From contig NZ_OY776147.1 in the NCBI RefSeq assembly GCF_963675305.1, positions 186,001 to 250,000 of the forward strand: a stretch of 64,000 nucleotides of DNA, written 5' to 3'. Positions within the stretch are counted from its first letter, which is position 1. Each line of letters opens with the position of its first letter. This document shows positions 34,087 through 43,033 of this stretch, piece by piece. This DNA comes from an uncultured Hyphomonas sp. GTDB lineage: Bacteria > Pseudomonadota > Alphaproteobacteria > Caulobacterales > Hyphomonadaceae. The position numbers and the translations under genes are program-made. Under the pieces are notes generated by a model, which saw only the letters and a list, made by a program, of their open reading frames with translations, did no database searches and was not told where the DNA came from.

Positions 34087-34281
34087 CTTCTATACAGCGT
34101 CTCATCCGGATCGGTTTCTGCCGCCAGTGTAGGTGTCATAGAGTTAAGGCCAAACTTCGGCAAATTGAATGACACCGGATTCCGGCAACTGAATGTCTGT
34201 TTCTTCACCCTGCCACAGGCGGTCTGAGCAGCGGATGAACCTCGCGGTTGTGCGCAGTTCAGGAAATTTCAGGAAACCGGC

Positions 34282-34782
34282 TCAGCCCGGCAGCTTGCCG
34301 TCGCCCGGCACACCGCCCGGCATGATCGGCCGCGGGGCATAGGCGCCAAGGGCCAGGTGGCGGTCATACATGACCAGCGCCCCGGCGAGGCTGAGATTGA
34401 TGCAGAACTTGGTCGGGATCTTCACGACATGGTCGCAGCGGGCCAGGGTTTCCGGCGACAGGCTGCCGCGCTCGGGGCCCAGGATATAGGCCGCCTGCAC
34501 AGGGTGGCGGAAGGTCGGCAGCATCACCGCCTCGTCGGTCAGCTCCACCCCGACCAGCTGGCAGCCACGCGGCAGCTGCATCTCGTCGATCGTGTCATAC
34601 TGATAGTAGGGGATATGCCCCGCCGTCTTCGACGTGTCGGCGGCATAGGCGGCGCGCAGGCGGTGTTCGGCATCGATGGAGAAGAAAAAGCTCGCCCCGA
34701 AGGCGTTCGCCGTCCGCATCAGCGCACCGAGGTTCATGGCCTTGGAGATCCGCTCCGACCCGATGGCAAAATAACCGCGCAT
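34282..34782 (-). CDS. TrmH/SpoU family RNA methyltransferase
   Basis: A 166-residue SPOUT methyltransferase. The knot motifs appear in NLGALMRTANAFGASFFFSI, AAYILGPERGSLSPETLARCD and IPTKFCINLSLAGALVMYDR (motifs 1 to 3). It is short and lacks a substrate-binding extension. Probably methylates 2'-O of a tRNA or rRNA. The ATG at 34782 follows closely the stop of the small membrane protein. Confidence 0.86.
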   Translation of the reverse strand: MRGYFAIGSERISKAMNLGALMRTANAFGASFFFSIDAEHRLRAAYAADTSKTAGHIPYYQYDTIDEMQLPRGCQLVGVELTDEAVMLPTFRHPVQAAYILGPERGSLSPETLARCDHVVKIPTKFCINLSLAGALVMYDRHLALGAYAPRPIMPGGVPGDGKLPG

Positions 34783-34786
34783 GGGG

Positions 34787-35107
34787 TCAGAACGCCCCCA
34801 CAATCAAGCGCAGCCAGGCAAGGGACAGGAGAATGGCCATGGGCGCTGTATAGGTCACCCGGCGGGCGAGGCGCAATTGCGCGAGCTGGGCAGGATAGGT
34901 CTCCATCAGCCAGGCGAGGTGCTCGCCCGGCGTGTCGGTTTTGCCGGAGGAGGCAATCGCGTCGCGGTAGGCGGGATCGCGATGGTCTCCGCCGAATTTG
35001 TCCGCCAGCGCCCGGCGCAGGGAGACGGAAATCAGCATCCGCATCTGCGCCGCCAGCACCAAAGCAAAGCCCGACAGGCCCAGAACGATCCATCCGGCAA
35101 TCATCAT
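34787..35107 (-). CDS. Small membrane protein
   Basis: A 106-residue protein with an N-terminal helix (IAGWIVLGLSGFALVLAAQ), a charged soluble middle and a C-terminal helix (APMAILLSLAWLRLIVGAF). Its start overlaps the isoaspartyl peptidase stop by four bases and it ends four bases before the methyltransferase start. Unknown role. Confidence 0.7.
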   Translation of the reverse strand: MMIAGWIVLGLSGFALVLAAQMRMLISVSLRRALADKFGGDHRDPAYRDAIASSGKTDTPGEHLAWLMETYPAQLAQLRLARRVTYTAPMAILLSLAWLRLIVGAF

Positions 35108-35973
35108 GCGAAGGTCGCCACTTCAAACCGGCCGTCGGAATCCATCAGGCCGCGCTTCAGGCCGCCGGAATTGGAGCCCGCCACCAAAAGGCCATCGGCG
35201 CCGACCGCGATCATGCCGCCTTCGCCGCCAAGATGTTTCACATCGTCCAGCGCGCCCTGAACGGCGTCTTCCAGCTGGGCCCCGCCATAGCGGATGCGGG
35301 CGGAGACGTCGGCGGCGGCAGCCGCGCGGATGAAATACTCGCCGAGGCCGGTGCAGGAAATGGCGCAGCGCTCGTCCGCCCAAGTGCCGGCGCCGATCAG
35401 CGGCGTGTCGCCCACACGGCCCGGCGTCTTGGACTTCACTCCGCCGGTGGAGGTGGCAGCAGCAAGGTCGCCATACTGGTCCAGCACGACCGCGCCGACC
35501 GTGCCCATGGCCCGGGCTGGCAGCAGGCAGCGCTCTTCGACCGGCTGGTAATAGGTTTCGGGGTCGCGCACTTCCGGCAGGCCGTATTCGGTGGCCAGCG
35601 CCCAGGCGCCTTCACCCGCGATCAGGACGTGAGGGGTGCGTTCCATGACGATGCGGGCGGCGGCGATGGGGCTGATAATGCCGGAAAGGGCCGCAACGGC
35701 CCCGGCATTGCGGGTGCGCCCGTCCATGATGGCCGCGTCCAGCTCATATCGCCCGTCGGTATTGGGCGCAGCGCCCTTTCCGGCGAGGTGCAGGCCGGAC
35801 TCTTCCAGCGCCGTCACCATGGCTTCCACCACGTCCAGCGCGGCCACGCCCGCGGCCAGCCGCTTGCCGCCTTCGCGCAGCAGCTCCGCCATGTGCGCTT
35901 CCTCGCGCGAATAGTCTCGGCCGAACACCGGTCCGGCACCGCCATGAAGGGCAATGGCCCATTTCCTCGCCAT
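35104..35973 (-). CDS. Isoaspartyl peptidase / L-asparaginase (Ntn hydrolase)
   Basis: A 289-residue plant-type asparaginase. The N-terminal ALHGGAGP is followed by DGRTRNAGAVAAL, and the autocleavage site at MGTVGAVVLDQYG, where Thr (about 157) becomes the new nucleophile, then GRVGDTPLIGAGTWAD and GLGEYFIRAAAA. It cleaves isoaspartyl dipeptides and asparagine. It leads a minus-strand run with a membrane protein and a SpoU methyltransferase. It faces the quinone oxidoreductase gene head to head. Confidence 0.92.
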   Translation of the reverse strand: MARKWAIALHGGAGPVFGRDYSREEAHMAELLREGGKRLAAGVAALDVVEAMVTALEESGLHLAGKGAAPNTDGRYELDAAIMDGRTRNAGAVAALSGIISPIAAARIVMERTPHVLIAGEGAWALATEYGLPEVRDPETYYQPVEERCLLPARAMGTVGAVVLDQYGDLAAATSTGGVKSKTPGRVGDTPLIGAGTWADERCAISCTGLGEYFIRAAAAADVSARIRYGGAQLEDAVQGALDDVKHLGGEGGMIAVGADGLLVAGSNSGGLKRGLMDSDGRFEVATFA

Positions 35974-36069
35974 AGCTGGTCACACTCCCTTACGTCAGGC
36001 TTGGATTATGAAGGCCACACCGCTACCGTCTGGCGCAGCAAACAACAAGACAGGAAGGGTAGCGCGCTC

Positions 36070-37062
36070 ATGAAGGCAGTGCTTTCGAAAGAAGTCGGCG
36101 GACCGGAAACTCTGGTCCTCGAAGAGGTCGCCTCGCCGGAATATGGCAAAGGCCAGGTTCTGGTGCGGGTAAAGGCGTGCGGGGTGAACTTCCCGGACTC
36201 GCTGATGATCAAGGACATGTACCAGTTCAAGCCGCCGCGCCCGTTCAGCCCGGGCGGTGAAGTGGCCGGCTATGTCGAATCGGTCGGCGAGGGCGTCACC
36301 CATGTGAAGCCGGGCGACCGCGTTCTGGCCTCCATCGGCAATGGCGGCATGGCCGAACTGGCTGTCGCCGCGGCCCATTCCGTGATGCCGATCCCGGACG
36401 AGATGCCGTTCGCCGAGGCGGCGGCCTTCATGATGACCTATGGCACGTCCTATTATGCCCTGAAGGACCGGGCCGATCCGAAGAAAGGCGAGAAACTGCT
36501 CGTCCTCGGCGCGGCCGGCGGCGTCGGCATCGCGGCCGTGGAGCTTGGCAAGGCGATGGGCCTTGAGGTCATCGCGGCCTGTTCCAGTCAGGAAAAGGTC
36601 GATTTCTGCCTCGACAAGGGCGCCGACAAGGGCCTCGTCTATGCCCGCGAGCTGGACAAGGACGGCATGAAAGCCTTCTCCGGCGACATCAAGGAAATCT
36701 CCGGTGGCGGCGTGGACATCATCTATGACGGCGTCGGCGGCAATTATGCCGAACCGGCCCTGCGGGCGATGAACTGGGAAGGCCGCTTCCTGGTGATTGG
36801 TTTCCCGGCCGGTATTCCGAAGATCCCGCTGAACCTGACCCTGCTGAAAAGCTGCGACATCCGCGGCGTGTTCTGGGGCGCCGCCGTGGCGCGTGATCCA
36901 AAGGCGCATGCGCAGAACGTCAAGGAACTGTTCGAACTCTACAGCGAAGGCAAGATCCGCCCGCACGTCTCCAACACCTATCCGCTGGAGAAGTCTGCCG
37001 ATGCCATCCTTGAGCTGACGGAACGCCGGGCCCAGGGCAAGGTCGTGGTGGTCATGGACTAG
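36070..37062 (+). CDS. NADPH:quinone oxidoreductase family protein (MDR superfamily)
   Basis: A 330-residue zinc-free medium-chain dehydrogenase of the quinone reductase subfamily. It has GVNFPDSLMIKDMYQFKPP, PFSPGGEVAGYVESVG, the cofactor motif LGAAGGVGIAAVELGKAMG and a C-terminal YPLEKSADAILELTERRAQGK. The ATG at 36070 has AGGAAGG twelve bases upstream; the much longer open frame before it is a shadow of minus-strand genes. It uses NADPH to reduce quinones or enoyl/enone substrates. Confidence 0.9.
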   Translation: MKAVLSKEVGGPETLVLEEVASPEYGKGQVLVRVKACGVNFPDSLMIKDMYQFKPPRPFSPGGEVAGYVESVGEGVTHVKPGDRVLASIGNGGMAELAVAAAHSVMPIPDEMPFAEAAAFMMTYGTSYYALKDRADPKKGEKLLVLGAAGGVGIAAVELGKAMGLEVIAACSSQEKVDFCLDKGADKGLVYARELDKDGMKAFSGDIKEISGGGVDIIYDGVGGNYAEPALRAMNWEGRFLVIGFPAGIPKIPLNLTLLKSCDIRGVFWGAAVARDPKAHAQNVKELFELYSEGKIRPHVSNTYPLEKSADAILELTERRAQGKVVVVMD

Positions 37063-37123
37063 GCCTGCCGCGGTAGGAAACGGCTGTCATTAAGCATTTT
37101 ATGCGGAACGGTTTATCGCCGTT

Positions 37124-37459
37124 ATGCATAGACACGGTATGACAAGCATACCTGAAACACAGGTGGGGAAGCCGGTTGGCGAGCATCGGGAAGATGCTCG
37201 CCACCGGACACTTCGAAAGGGCCGGATCCTCGTCAACGATCTGCACAGTTCGTTCGATGTGATGATCCGCGACTTCTCGGAAGAGGGGATGCAGCTGAAG
37301 CTCTGGGAAGTCTGGGCGGTGCCGCAGACGTTCGACCTGGAACTGATGTCGCGCTACGGCCATATCGAGGCGATCTACCATTGTGAGCGCCGCTGGCAGC
37401 ATGGCCTGCTGGTCGGGGCGCATATCATTCCGGATGAGAGGGCGCAGTCCCCTGAATAG
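37124..37459 (+). CDS. PilZ domain protein
   Basis: A protein of 106-111 residues. It has HREDARHRTLRKGRIL, a variant of the RxxxR c-di-GMP motif, then a strand-rich core with VMIRDFSEEGMQLKL (the D/NxSxxG motif reads DFSEEG) and PQTFDLELM. It probably binds cyclic di-GMP as a stand-alone PilZ domain. A start at 37139 is equally plausible. Confidence 0.75.
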   Translation: MHRHGMTSIPETQVGKPVGEHREDARHRTLRKGRILVNDLHSSFDVMIRDFSEEGMQLKLWEVWAVPQTFDLELMSRYGHIEAIYHCERRWQHGLLVGAHIIPDERAQSPE

Positions 37460-37540
37460 GCCCGCCGTCAGGTGGCAAGAACTGTTTCCCGGACCCCGTG
37501 CCTGATCTAGACAGCAGGCAAGGACTTCCGGAGGAACGCC

Positions 37541-38497
37541 ATGACTGGCCTGCGCACGCTTTACCCTGAAATCGAACCCTTCGAGACAGGCTTCCTCGAT
37601 ACCGGTGATGGCCACCGGATCTATTGGGAACGTGTCGGCACCAGGGGCGCCAAGCCTGCGGTCTTCCTGCATGGCGGGCCGGGCGGGGGCTGTTCGGCCA
37701 GCCACCGGCGCCTGTTCGATCCGGCGCTTTACGACGTCATCCTGTTCGACCAGCGCGGCTGCGGGCGGTCGACGCCCTTTGCCAGCCTCAACAACAACAC
37801 GACCTGGCATCTTGTTGCCGACATTGAGCGGCTGCGCGAAATGATCGGTGTGGAAACCTGGCAGGTGTTCGGCGGATCCTGGGGCTCGACGCTGGCGCTC
37901 GCCTATGCCGAGACGCATCCGGACCGCGTCAGCGAACTGGTGCTGCGCGGCATCTATCTCCTCACCCGGGCCGAGATGAACTGGTACTATCAGTTCGGCG
38001 TCTCGGAAATGTTCCCGGAGAAGTACGAGGCCTTCATCGCGCCGATCCCGGAAGCCGAGCGCGGCGATCTTGTCACCGCCTATCGCAAGCGCCTGACAGG
38101 GGACGACCGGGAGGAACAGCTGCGCTGCGCCAGGGCGTGGAGCGTGTGGGAAGGGGAGACGATCACCTTGCTGCCGGAGCCTTCAACGTCTGACCAGTTC
38201 CACGAGGCCGAGTTCGCGCTGGCTTTCGCGCGGATCGAGAATCACTACTTCATCCATGACGGCTGGTTCGAAGACGGACAATTGCTGCGCGACGCGGGCC
38301 GGTTGAAGGACATTCCCGGCACGATCGTGCATGGCCGCTACGACATGCCATGCCCGATGCGCCAGGCCTGGGCACTGCACAGGGCGTGGCCGAAATCGGA
38401 GTTCTATCCCATCGAAGGGGCGGGCCACGCCTATTCGGAACCGGGCATCCTGGATCAGCTGATCCGCTCAACGGACAAATATGCCGGCAAGGCCTGA
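37541..38497 (+). CDS. pip: Prolyl aminopeptidase
   Basis: A 318-residue alpha/beta hydrolase. The oxyanion segment FLHGGPGGGC, FDQRGCGRSTP, nucleophile elbow VFGGSWGSTLAL and the final His in GAGHAYSEPG are all seen, along with a WSVWEGET block typical of this family. It removes N-terminal proline. The ATG has GGAGGAACG upstream. Confidence 0.94.
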   Translation: MTGLRTLYPEIEPFETGFLDTGDGHRIYWERVGTRGAKPAVFLHGGPGGGCSASHRRLFDPALYDVILFDQRGCGRSTPFASLNNNTTWHLVADIERLREMIGVETWQVFGGSWGSTLALAYAETHPDRVSELVLRGIYLLTRAEMNWYYQFGVSEMFPEKYEAFIAPIPEAERGDLVTAYRKRLTGDDREEQLRCARAWSVWEGETITLLPEPSTSDQFHEAEFALAFARIENHYFIHDGWFEDGQLLRDAGRLKDIPGTIVHGRYDMPCPMRQAWALHRAWPKSEFYPIEGAGHAYSEPGILDQLIRSTDKYAGKA

Positions 38498-38524
38498 CGC
38501 CGCCGCCATCTGAGGCCCAAATGA

Positions 38525-38554
38525 AAAGCCCGCCGGATCGCTCCGGCGGGCTTT
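38525..38554. terminator. Bidirectional terminator between pip and dnaK
   Basis: AAAGCCCGCCGG and CCGGCGGGCTTT form a 12-base-pair stem with loop ATCGCT. It lies between the converging pip and dnaK genes and has a short T run on each strand. Confidence 0.85.
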
Positions 38555-38576
38555 GTCTTTTCCGTTGTCTGACGGA

Positions 38577-40487
38577 TTATTTCTTGTCGTCGTCGACCTC
38601 TTCGAAGTCGGCATCGACCACATCGTCGTTGCCACCGTCAGCCGCGGCATCGGCGGCCGCGTCAGCATGGGCGGTTGCCTCCTGCTGGCTGGCATAGATG
38701 GCCTCGCCGAGTTTCATCGCGGCCGACATAAGGGCCTGATGCTTGGCCTGGATGTCTGCGAGATTGTCCGTTTCGCGGGCTTCCTTCAGCTCGCCGACGG
38801 CTTTCTCGATCTCGCCTTTGACGTCCTCGGAGACCTTGTCGCCATGCTCTTCGAGCTGCTTCTCGGTCTGATGCACCAGGGCTTCGGCATGGTTCTTCGC
38901 TTCCACCAGTTCGCGGCGGGCCTTGTCGGCACCCGCATTGGCTTCGGCGTCTGCCATCATGCCCTTGATGTCGTCTTCCGACAGGCCACCATCGGCCTGG
39001 ATGGTGATGACCTGTTCCTTGCCGGTGGCCTTGTCCTTGGCGGACACGGACACGATGCCGTTGGCGTCGATGTCGAATGTCACTTCGATCTGCGGCACGC
39101 CGCGCGGGGCTGGCGGAATGCCTTCGAGGTTGAACTGGCCGAGCATCTTGTTGTCAGCAGCCATTTCGCGCTCGCCCTGGAAGACCTTGATCGTCACGGC
39201 CGGCTGATTGTCGTCAGCGGTCGAGAAGACCTGGGACTTCTTGGTCGGGATCGTCGTGTTACGGTCGATCAGGCGGGTGAACACGCCGCCGAGGGTTTCG
39301 ATGCCCAGCGACAGCGGGGTCACGTCCAGAAGGACAACGTCTTTCACGTCACCCTGCAGGACGCCGCCCTGGATCGCGGCGCCGATGGCAACCACTTCAT
39401 CCGGGTTCACACCTTTGTGCGGCTCACGGCCGAAGAATTTCTTCACCGCTTCCTGCACGGCTGGCATACGGGTCATCCCGCCGACCAGAACCACTTCGTC
39501 GATGTCGGAAGCCGACTTGCCGGCATCCTTGAGCGCTTTCTCGCACGGCGAGATGGTGCGCTTGACGAGGTCCTCGACCAGGCTTTCGAACTTGGCGCGC
39601 GTCAGCTTGATGTTGAGGTGTTTCGGACCGGAGGCGTCAGCCGTGATGAAGGGCAGGTTCACTTCGTATTGCGAAGCGGACGACAGCTCTTTCTTGGCCT
39701 TCTCGGCTTCTTCCTTCAGGCGCTGGAGGGCCAGCTTGTCTGCCTTCAGGTCGATGCCCTGATCCTTTTTGAATTCTTCGGCGAGGTAATCGACGATGCG
39801 AAGGTCGAAGTCTTCACCGCCGAGGAAGGTGTCGCCGTTCGTGGACAGCACTTCGAACACGCCGTCGCCGATTTCCAGCAGCGAGACGTCGAACGTACCG
39901 CCGCCAAGGTCGTACACGGCGATCGTCTTGTTCTCGCCCTTGTCGAGGCCATAGGCGAGGGCGGCGGCCGTCGGCTCGTTGATGATGCGCAGCACTTCAA
40001 GACCGGCGATCTTGCCGGCGTCTTTCGTGGCCTGGCGCTGGGCGTCGTTGAAGTAGGCCGGAACCGTGATGACGGCCTGGGTCACTTCGCTGCCCAGATA
40101 GGCTTCAGCGGTTTCCTTCATCTTGGTGAGGATGAAGGCGGACACTTCCTGCGGGGCATAGTCCTTGTCGCGGCCTTTGACCCATGCGTCGCCATTCGGG
40201 CCCTTGACGATCTCGAAGGGCGAGATGGCCTTGTCCTTCTGCGCGGTCGGATCGTCGAACTGACGGCCGATCAGGCGCTTGATGGCGTAGAATGTGAAGT
40301 CCGGGTTGGTCACGGCCTGGCGGCGGGCAGGCATGCCGATCAGGCGTTCGCCGCTTTCGGTGAAGGCAACGACGGACGGGGTCGTGCGCGCGCCTTCTGC
40401 ATTCTCGATGACCTTCGCCTGGCCGCCTTCCATGACGGCAACGCAGGAGTTCGTGGTCCCGAGGTCGATACCGATAATCTTGCTCAT
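38577..40487 (-). CDS. dnaK: Chaperone DnaK (Hsp70)
   Basis: A 636-residue Hsp70. Nucleotide-binding signatures IGIDLGTTNSCVAVMEG, VYDLGGGTFDVSLLEI and VVLVGGMTRMPAVQ are present, with substrate-binding blocks DVTPLSLGIETLGGVFT and the acidic tail EVDDDKK. No dnaJ follows: the next gene converges. A sigma-32-like promoter lies about 140 bases upstream, and grpE and hrcA are 2.5 to 4 kb away on the same strand. Confidence 0.98.
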   Translation of the reverse strand: MSKIIGIDLGTTNSCVAVMEGGQAKVIENAEGARTTPSVVAFTESGERLIGMPARRQAVTNPDFTFYAIKRLIGRQFDDPTAQKDKAISPFEIVKGPNGDAWVKGRDKDYAPQEVSAFILTKMKETAEAYLGSEVTQAVITVPAYFNDAQRQATKDAGKIAGLEVLRIINEPTAAALAYGLDKGENKTIAVYDLGGGTFDVSLLEIGDGVFEVLSTNGDTFLGGEDFDLRIVDYLAEEFKKDQGIDLKADKLALQRLKEEAEKAKKELSSASQYEVNLPFITADASGPKHLNIKLTRAKFESLVEDLVKRTISPCEKALKDAGKSASDIDEVVLVGGMTRMPAVQEAVKKFFGREPHKGVNPDEVVAIGAAIQGGVLQGDVKDVVLLDVTPLSLGIETLGGVFTRLIDRNTTIPTKKSQVFSTADDNQPAVTIKVFQGEREMAADNKMLGQFNLEGIPPAPRGVPQIEVTFDIDANGIVSVSAKDKATGKEQVITIQADGGLSEDDIKGMMADAEANAGADKARRELVEAKNHAEALVHQTEKQLEEHGDKVSEDVKGEIEKAVGELKEARETDNLADIQAKHQALMSAAMKLGEAIYASQQEATAHADAAADAAADGGNDDVVDADFEEVDDDKK

Positions 40488-40627
40488 TTTAAGTCTCTCT
40501 CTCCTATAGCCGCCACCCGCCCCGTTCGCGCGGTCTGCTCAGCAGCCCCGCAAGGCAGATGGCTCTGCAAGTGACGTTTTGAGTAGGCGAATGGAGGGTT
40601 TGAACCTGTTCGCCCTTTCGGTCTGGG

Positions 40628-40655
40628 ATATGGGGAAATTTCAACGCGTCACAAG
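40628..40655 (-). promoter_or_regulatory. Sigma-32 (RpoH)-type promoter for dnaK
   Basis: On the minus strand CTTG is followed after 18 bases by CCATATC, which fits the alphaproteobacterial RpoH pattern CTTG-N17-18-CYTATNT (one mismatch) and the CCCCATAT form of E. coli. It would give a 5' leader of about 130 bases. The region 40488-40860 has no other convincing gene. Confidence 0.6.
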
Positions 40656-40860
40656 AGGCCTGCGACGCCTTTTCCATGTCCGGCTGCGCTTTGCGGCCAT
40701 AGACCGCGCCTATGGCAGCGTCTTGCAGGATTTATTTGAGAATCGTTCGCATCTAGACCATATTGGAAGTGAGAACAGCCCGCATTCACGGTCTTTAGAC
40801 GGTCCTTAGAGGGTCTGTTGAGGGTGTTCTTGATGGTCTGAAGCGGGAGTTATCCAACAA

Positions 40861-41046
40861 ATGTCATTGCAGGTTTTCAAGACAGTGACCTACAGCCTGA
40901 TGCACCTCACCGTGGCGATGACGGTGGCCTTTCTGCTGACCGGCAGCTGGCACGCCGCGCTTGCCATCGGCCTCATCGAGCCGCTGGTCCAGACAGCCGC
41001 CTACGCGATGCACGAACGCGCCTGGGCGCGAACCGTCCGCCAGTAA
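40861..41046 (+). CDS. DUF2061 small membrane protein
   Basis: A 61-residue protein with two helices (LMHLTVAMTVAFLLTGSW and AALAIGLIEPLVQTAAYAM) and the HERAWARTV ending, as in DUF2061. Unknown role; homologues are usually single small membrane proteins. It starts directly after the dnaK promoter gap and faces away from dnaK. Confidence 0.72.
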   Translation: MSLQVFKTVTYSLMHLTVAMTVAFLLTGSWHAALAIGLIEPLVQTAAYAMHERAWARTVRQ

Positions 41047-41129
41047 ACCTGCCCGTGGCATCATCCGTTGCTGGCCAGATGCAGGCCTGTGAGGCATAGT
41101 TCCCCCAACGTTAGGTGGGAGGAACGAAA

Positions 41130-42116
41130 GTGTTTAAAATCATCAGGATTGTGTTGGCTGTCTTTGGCCTGGCGCTGTTGCCCGCGATCGCCGCGGCGCA
41201 GGATATCGAAGGGGTGGTCGAACACCCGATGATCGAGCGGTATCCCGGGCAGGTCATCGCCTGGCAACACATTGAAAACTATCAGCCTTACAAGGTCGCG
41301 GTCGGGCCGGTGACCGGCTATCGCCAAATTGGCGACTGGATCGAAACCGAGGGCCGCGTCACCCGGACTTTCTACAAATATGAAGGCGAAGACCGGTCCT
41401 ATTCCGAGGTCTACAAGAACTATCTCGATGCGTTGAATGCGGAGGGGTTCGAAATTCTCGGCGAGGGTATGTCGGCGGACCGCAAAGGTGCGGCGGTCGG
41501 CTCGCGCCAGTGGATGGAGGTCACCTTCAGGGAAAATCCGGCCACCAAGCCCGGCGCCGTCGGAACGATGTTTTCCGGCACATCGTCCTCCGGCGGGGCG
41601 GGGGCTATCGTGGCCAGCAAGGAGCGCGCTGCCGGTACGGCTTATGTGGTGATCTATGTCGAACAGCATTCGAAAAACTATGTCGGAACGCTGATCGACA
41701 TCGTCGAGGTAGAAGCCGCCGAGACGGGCCTCGTTGTGGTGGATGCCGAAGCCATGGGCGCCGATATCGAAGAGTATGGCCGCGTCGTGCTGGACGGGAT
41801 CGTGTTCGATTTCGACAAGGCCACGCTGAAGCCGGAATCGAAAGCTGCGCTTGATGCCATTGCCGACTATCTGGCCGCCCACCCGGACAAGGCGTTCTAT
41901 GTGGTGGGACATACCGACTCCAAGGGCACCTATGCCTATAACAGCAAGCTGTCAGATGACCGCGCCCGCGCCGTCGCCGATGCGCTGAAACAGGATTACG
42001 GGATCGCGTCTGACCGGCTGGAGCCGCACGGCGTAGGACCCTTGTCGCCGGTCTTTTCCAATACCAGCGATGCCGGGCGTGAACAGAACCGGCGGGTCGA
42101 ACTGGTCGAGCGCTAG
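41130..42116 (+). CDS. DUF4892-OmpA family outer-membrane-type protein
   Basis: A 328-residue exported protein starting with GTG at 41130, with GGGAGGAACGAAA ahead. A signal peptide cleaved near IAAAQD is followed by a DUF4892 domain (about residues 28-190, HPMIERYPGQVIAWQ and KNYLDALNAEGFEIL) and then an OmpA-C domain (about 220-328: GIVFDFDKATLKPESKAA, YVVGHTDSKGTYAYN and AGREQNRRVELVER). The OmpA-C part likely binds peptidoglycan. Role of the N-terminal domain unknown. Confidence 0.85.
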   Translation: MFKIIRIVLAVFGLALLPAIAAAQDIEGVVEHPMIERYPGQVIAWQHIENYQPYKVAVGPVTGYRQIGDWIETEGRVTRTFYKYEGEDRSYSEVYKNYLDALNAEGFEILGEGMSADRKGAAVGSRQWMEVTFRENPATKPGAVGTMFSGTSSSGGAGAIVASKERAAGTAYVVIYVEQHSKNYVGTLIDIVEVEAAETGLVVVDAEAMGADIEEYGRVVLDGIVFDFDKATLKPESKAALDAIADYLAAHPDKAFYVVGHTDSKGTYAYNSKLSDDRARAVADALKQDYGIASDRLEPHGVGPLSPVFSNTSDAGREQNRRVELVER

Positions 42117-42208
42117 GGGTTTCCAAATGTCTCAAAGCGTTCATGTGCGGTGCCGGGCGAAGCGTGATACCGCCTTTGATTGAGAGCGCATGACGAAGAG
42201 GTAGGGCG

Positions 42209-43033
42209 ATGCAGCTGGATATCATCAGCACGGTGAATGATCCGGGCGTACCGGGCAAAACAGGCGATGACCGGACAGGCTTCGATGCGGCCGCCGGTAC
42301 GGCCTGGGTGCTGGACGGGGCGACCGATGTGACCGATCTGCGCCCGTTTCCGGCCTGTGAAAGCGGTGCGGCCTGGATCGCGCAGGCGATCTCTGACCGG
42401 CTGATGCAGGGGCCTGAAGCCGGCGAAGCGCCGGAAGCCTATTTTGCCTCCGTGCTGGCCGATGTGCGCCAGCGCGCCGAAGCCGAAAGCCGGATCCCGC
42501 TGGACAAATTGCCGGGTGAAGCCCTGCCCATCGCGTCCGGAATCTGGATGTGGCTGCAGGGCGAAGAGGCGGTGTTCGTCTATATGGGCGACTGTATGGC
42601 GCTCGTCCGGTCCGGGGCGGAGGTTCGCCTGATTGGTCAGGCGGAGAAGGCGGAAGACGAGACCGCCGCCGCGCGCCGCGTGATGGCGCTGACGCCCGAA
42701 GAGCGCATGGGCTGGCTGCGGCAGACCCGGCGGATGTCCAATGAAATCGGGACGGGCTTTGGCCTGGGGGCGGATGTTGTCAGCAATCTCAAGACTGCGC
42801 GTATCGCAATGCGTCCGGGCGATGAAGTCTGCCTGATGAGCGACGGCCTCTACAGGCTTATCTCACCCTATGCGACGCACACATTGGAAAGCCTGATGGC
42901 AGATCTGTCGGACAAGGGCCTGCCAGCCCTGATCCGGATGCTCCGCGATTTCGAAAATGCCCCCGACGGCGACATCCCCCGCATCAAGCGCAGGGACGAC
43001 GCCTCAGCGGTCTATCTGAATATCAAGGCCTAG
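42209..43033 (+). CDS. PP2C-like protein phosphatase
   Basis: A 274-residue protein with the PP2C motifs: GDDRTGFDA, AWVLDGATDV (metal site), VYMGDCMALVR, a long insert and CLMSDGLYRL and RRDDASAVYL near the end (metal-binding Asp residues). It likely removes phosphate from Ser/Thr residues of an unknown partner. It ends in an overlap of four bases with convergent grpE. Confidence 0.82.
   Translation: MQLDIISTVNDPGVPGKTGDDRTGFDAAAGTAWVLDGATDVTDLRPFPACESGAAWIAQAISDRLMQGPEAGEAPEAYFASVLADVRQRAEAESRIPLDKLPGEALPIASGIWMWLQGEEAVFVYMGDCMALVRSGAEVRLIGQAEKAEDETAAARRVMALTPEERMGWLRQTRRMSNEIGTGFGLGADVVSNLKTARIAMRPGDEVCLMSDGLYRLISPYATHTLESLMADLSDKGLPALIRMLRDFENAPDGDIPRIKRRDDASAVYLNIKA

Noticed and set aside
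34357..36069. Very long open frame before the quinone oxidoreductase start
   Set aside because: It is antisense to clear methyltransferase and isoaspartyl peptidase genes; only the part from 36070 has family motifs.
40579..40809. An open frame of 76 codons upstream of dnaK
   Set aside because: It lies over the probable heat-shock promoter on the opposite strand and shows no family motif or ribosome site.
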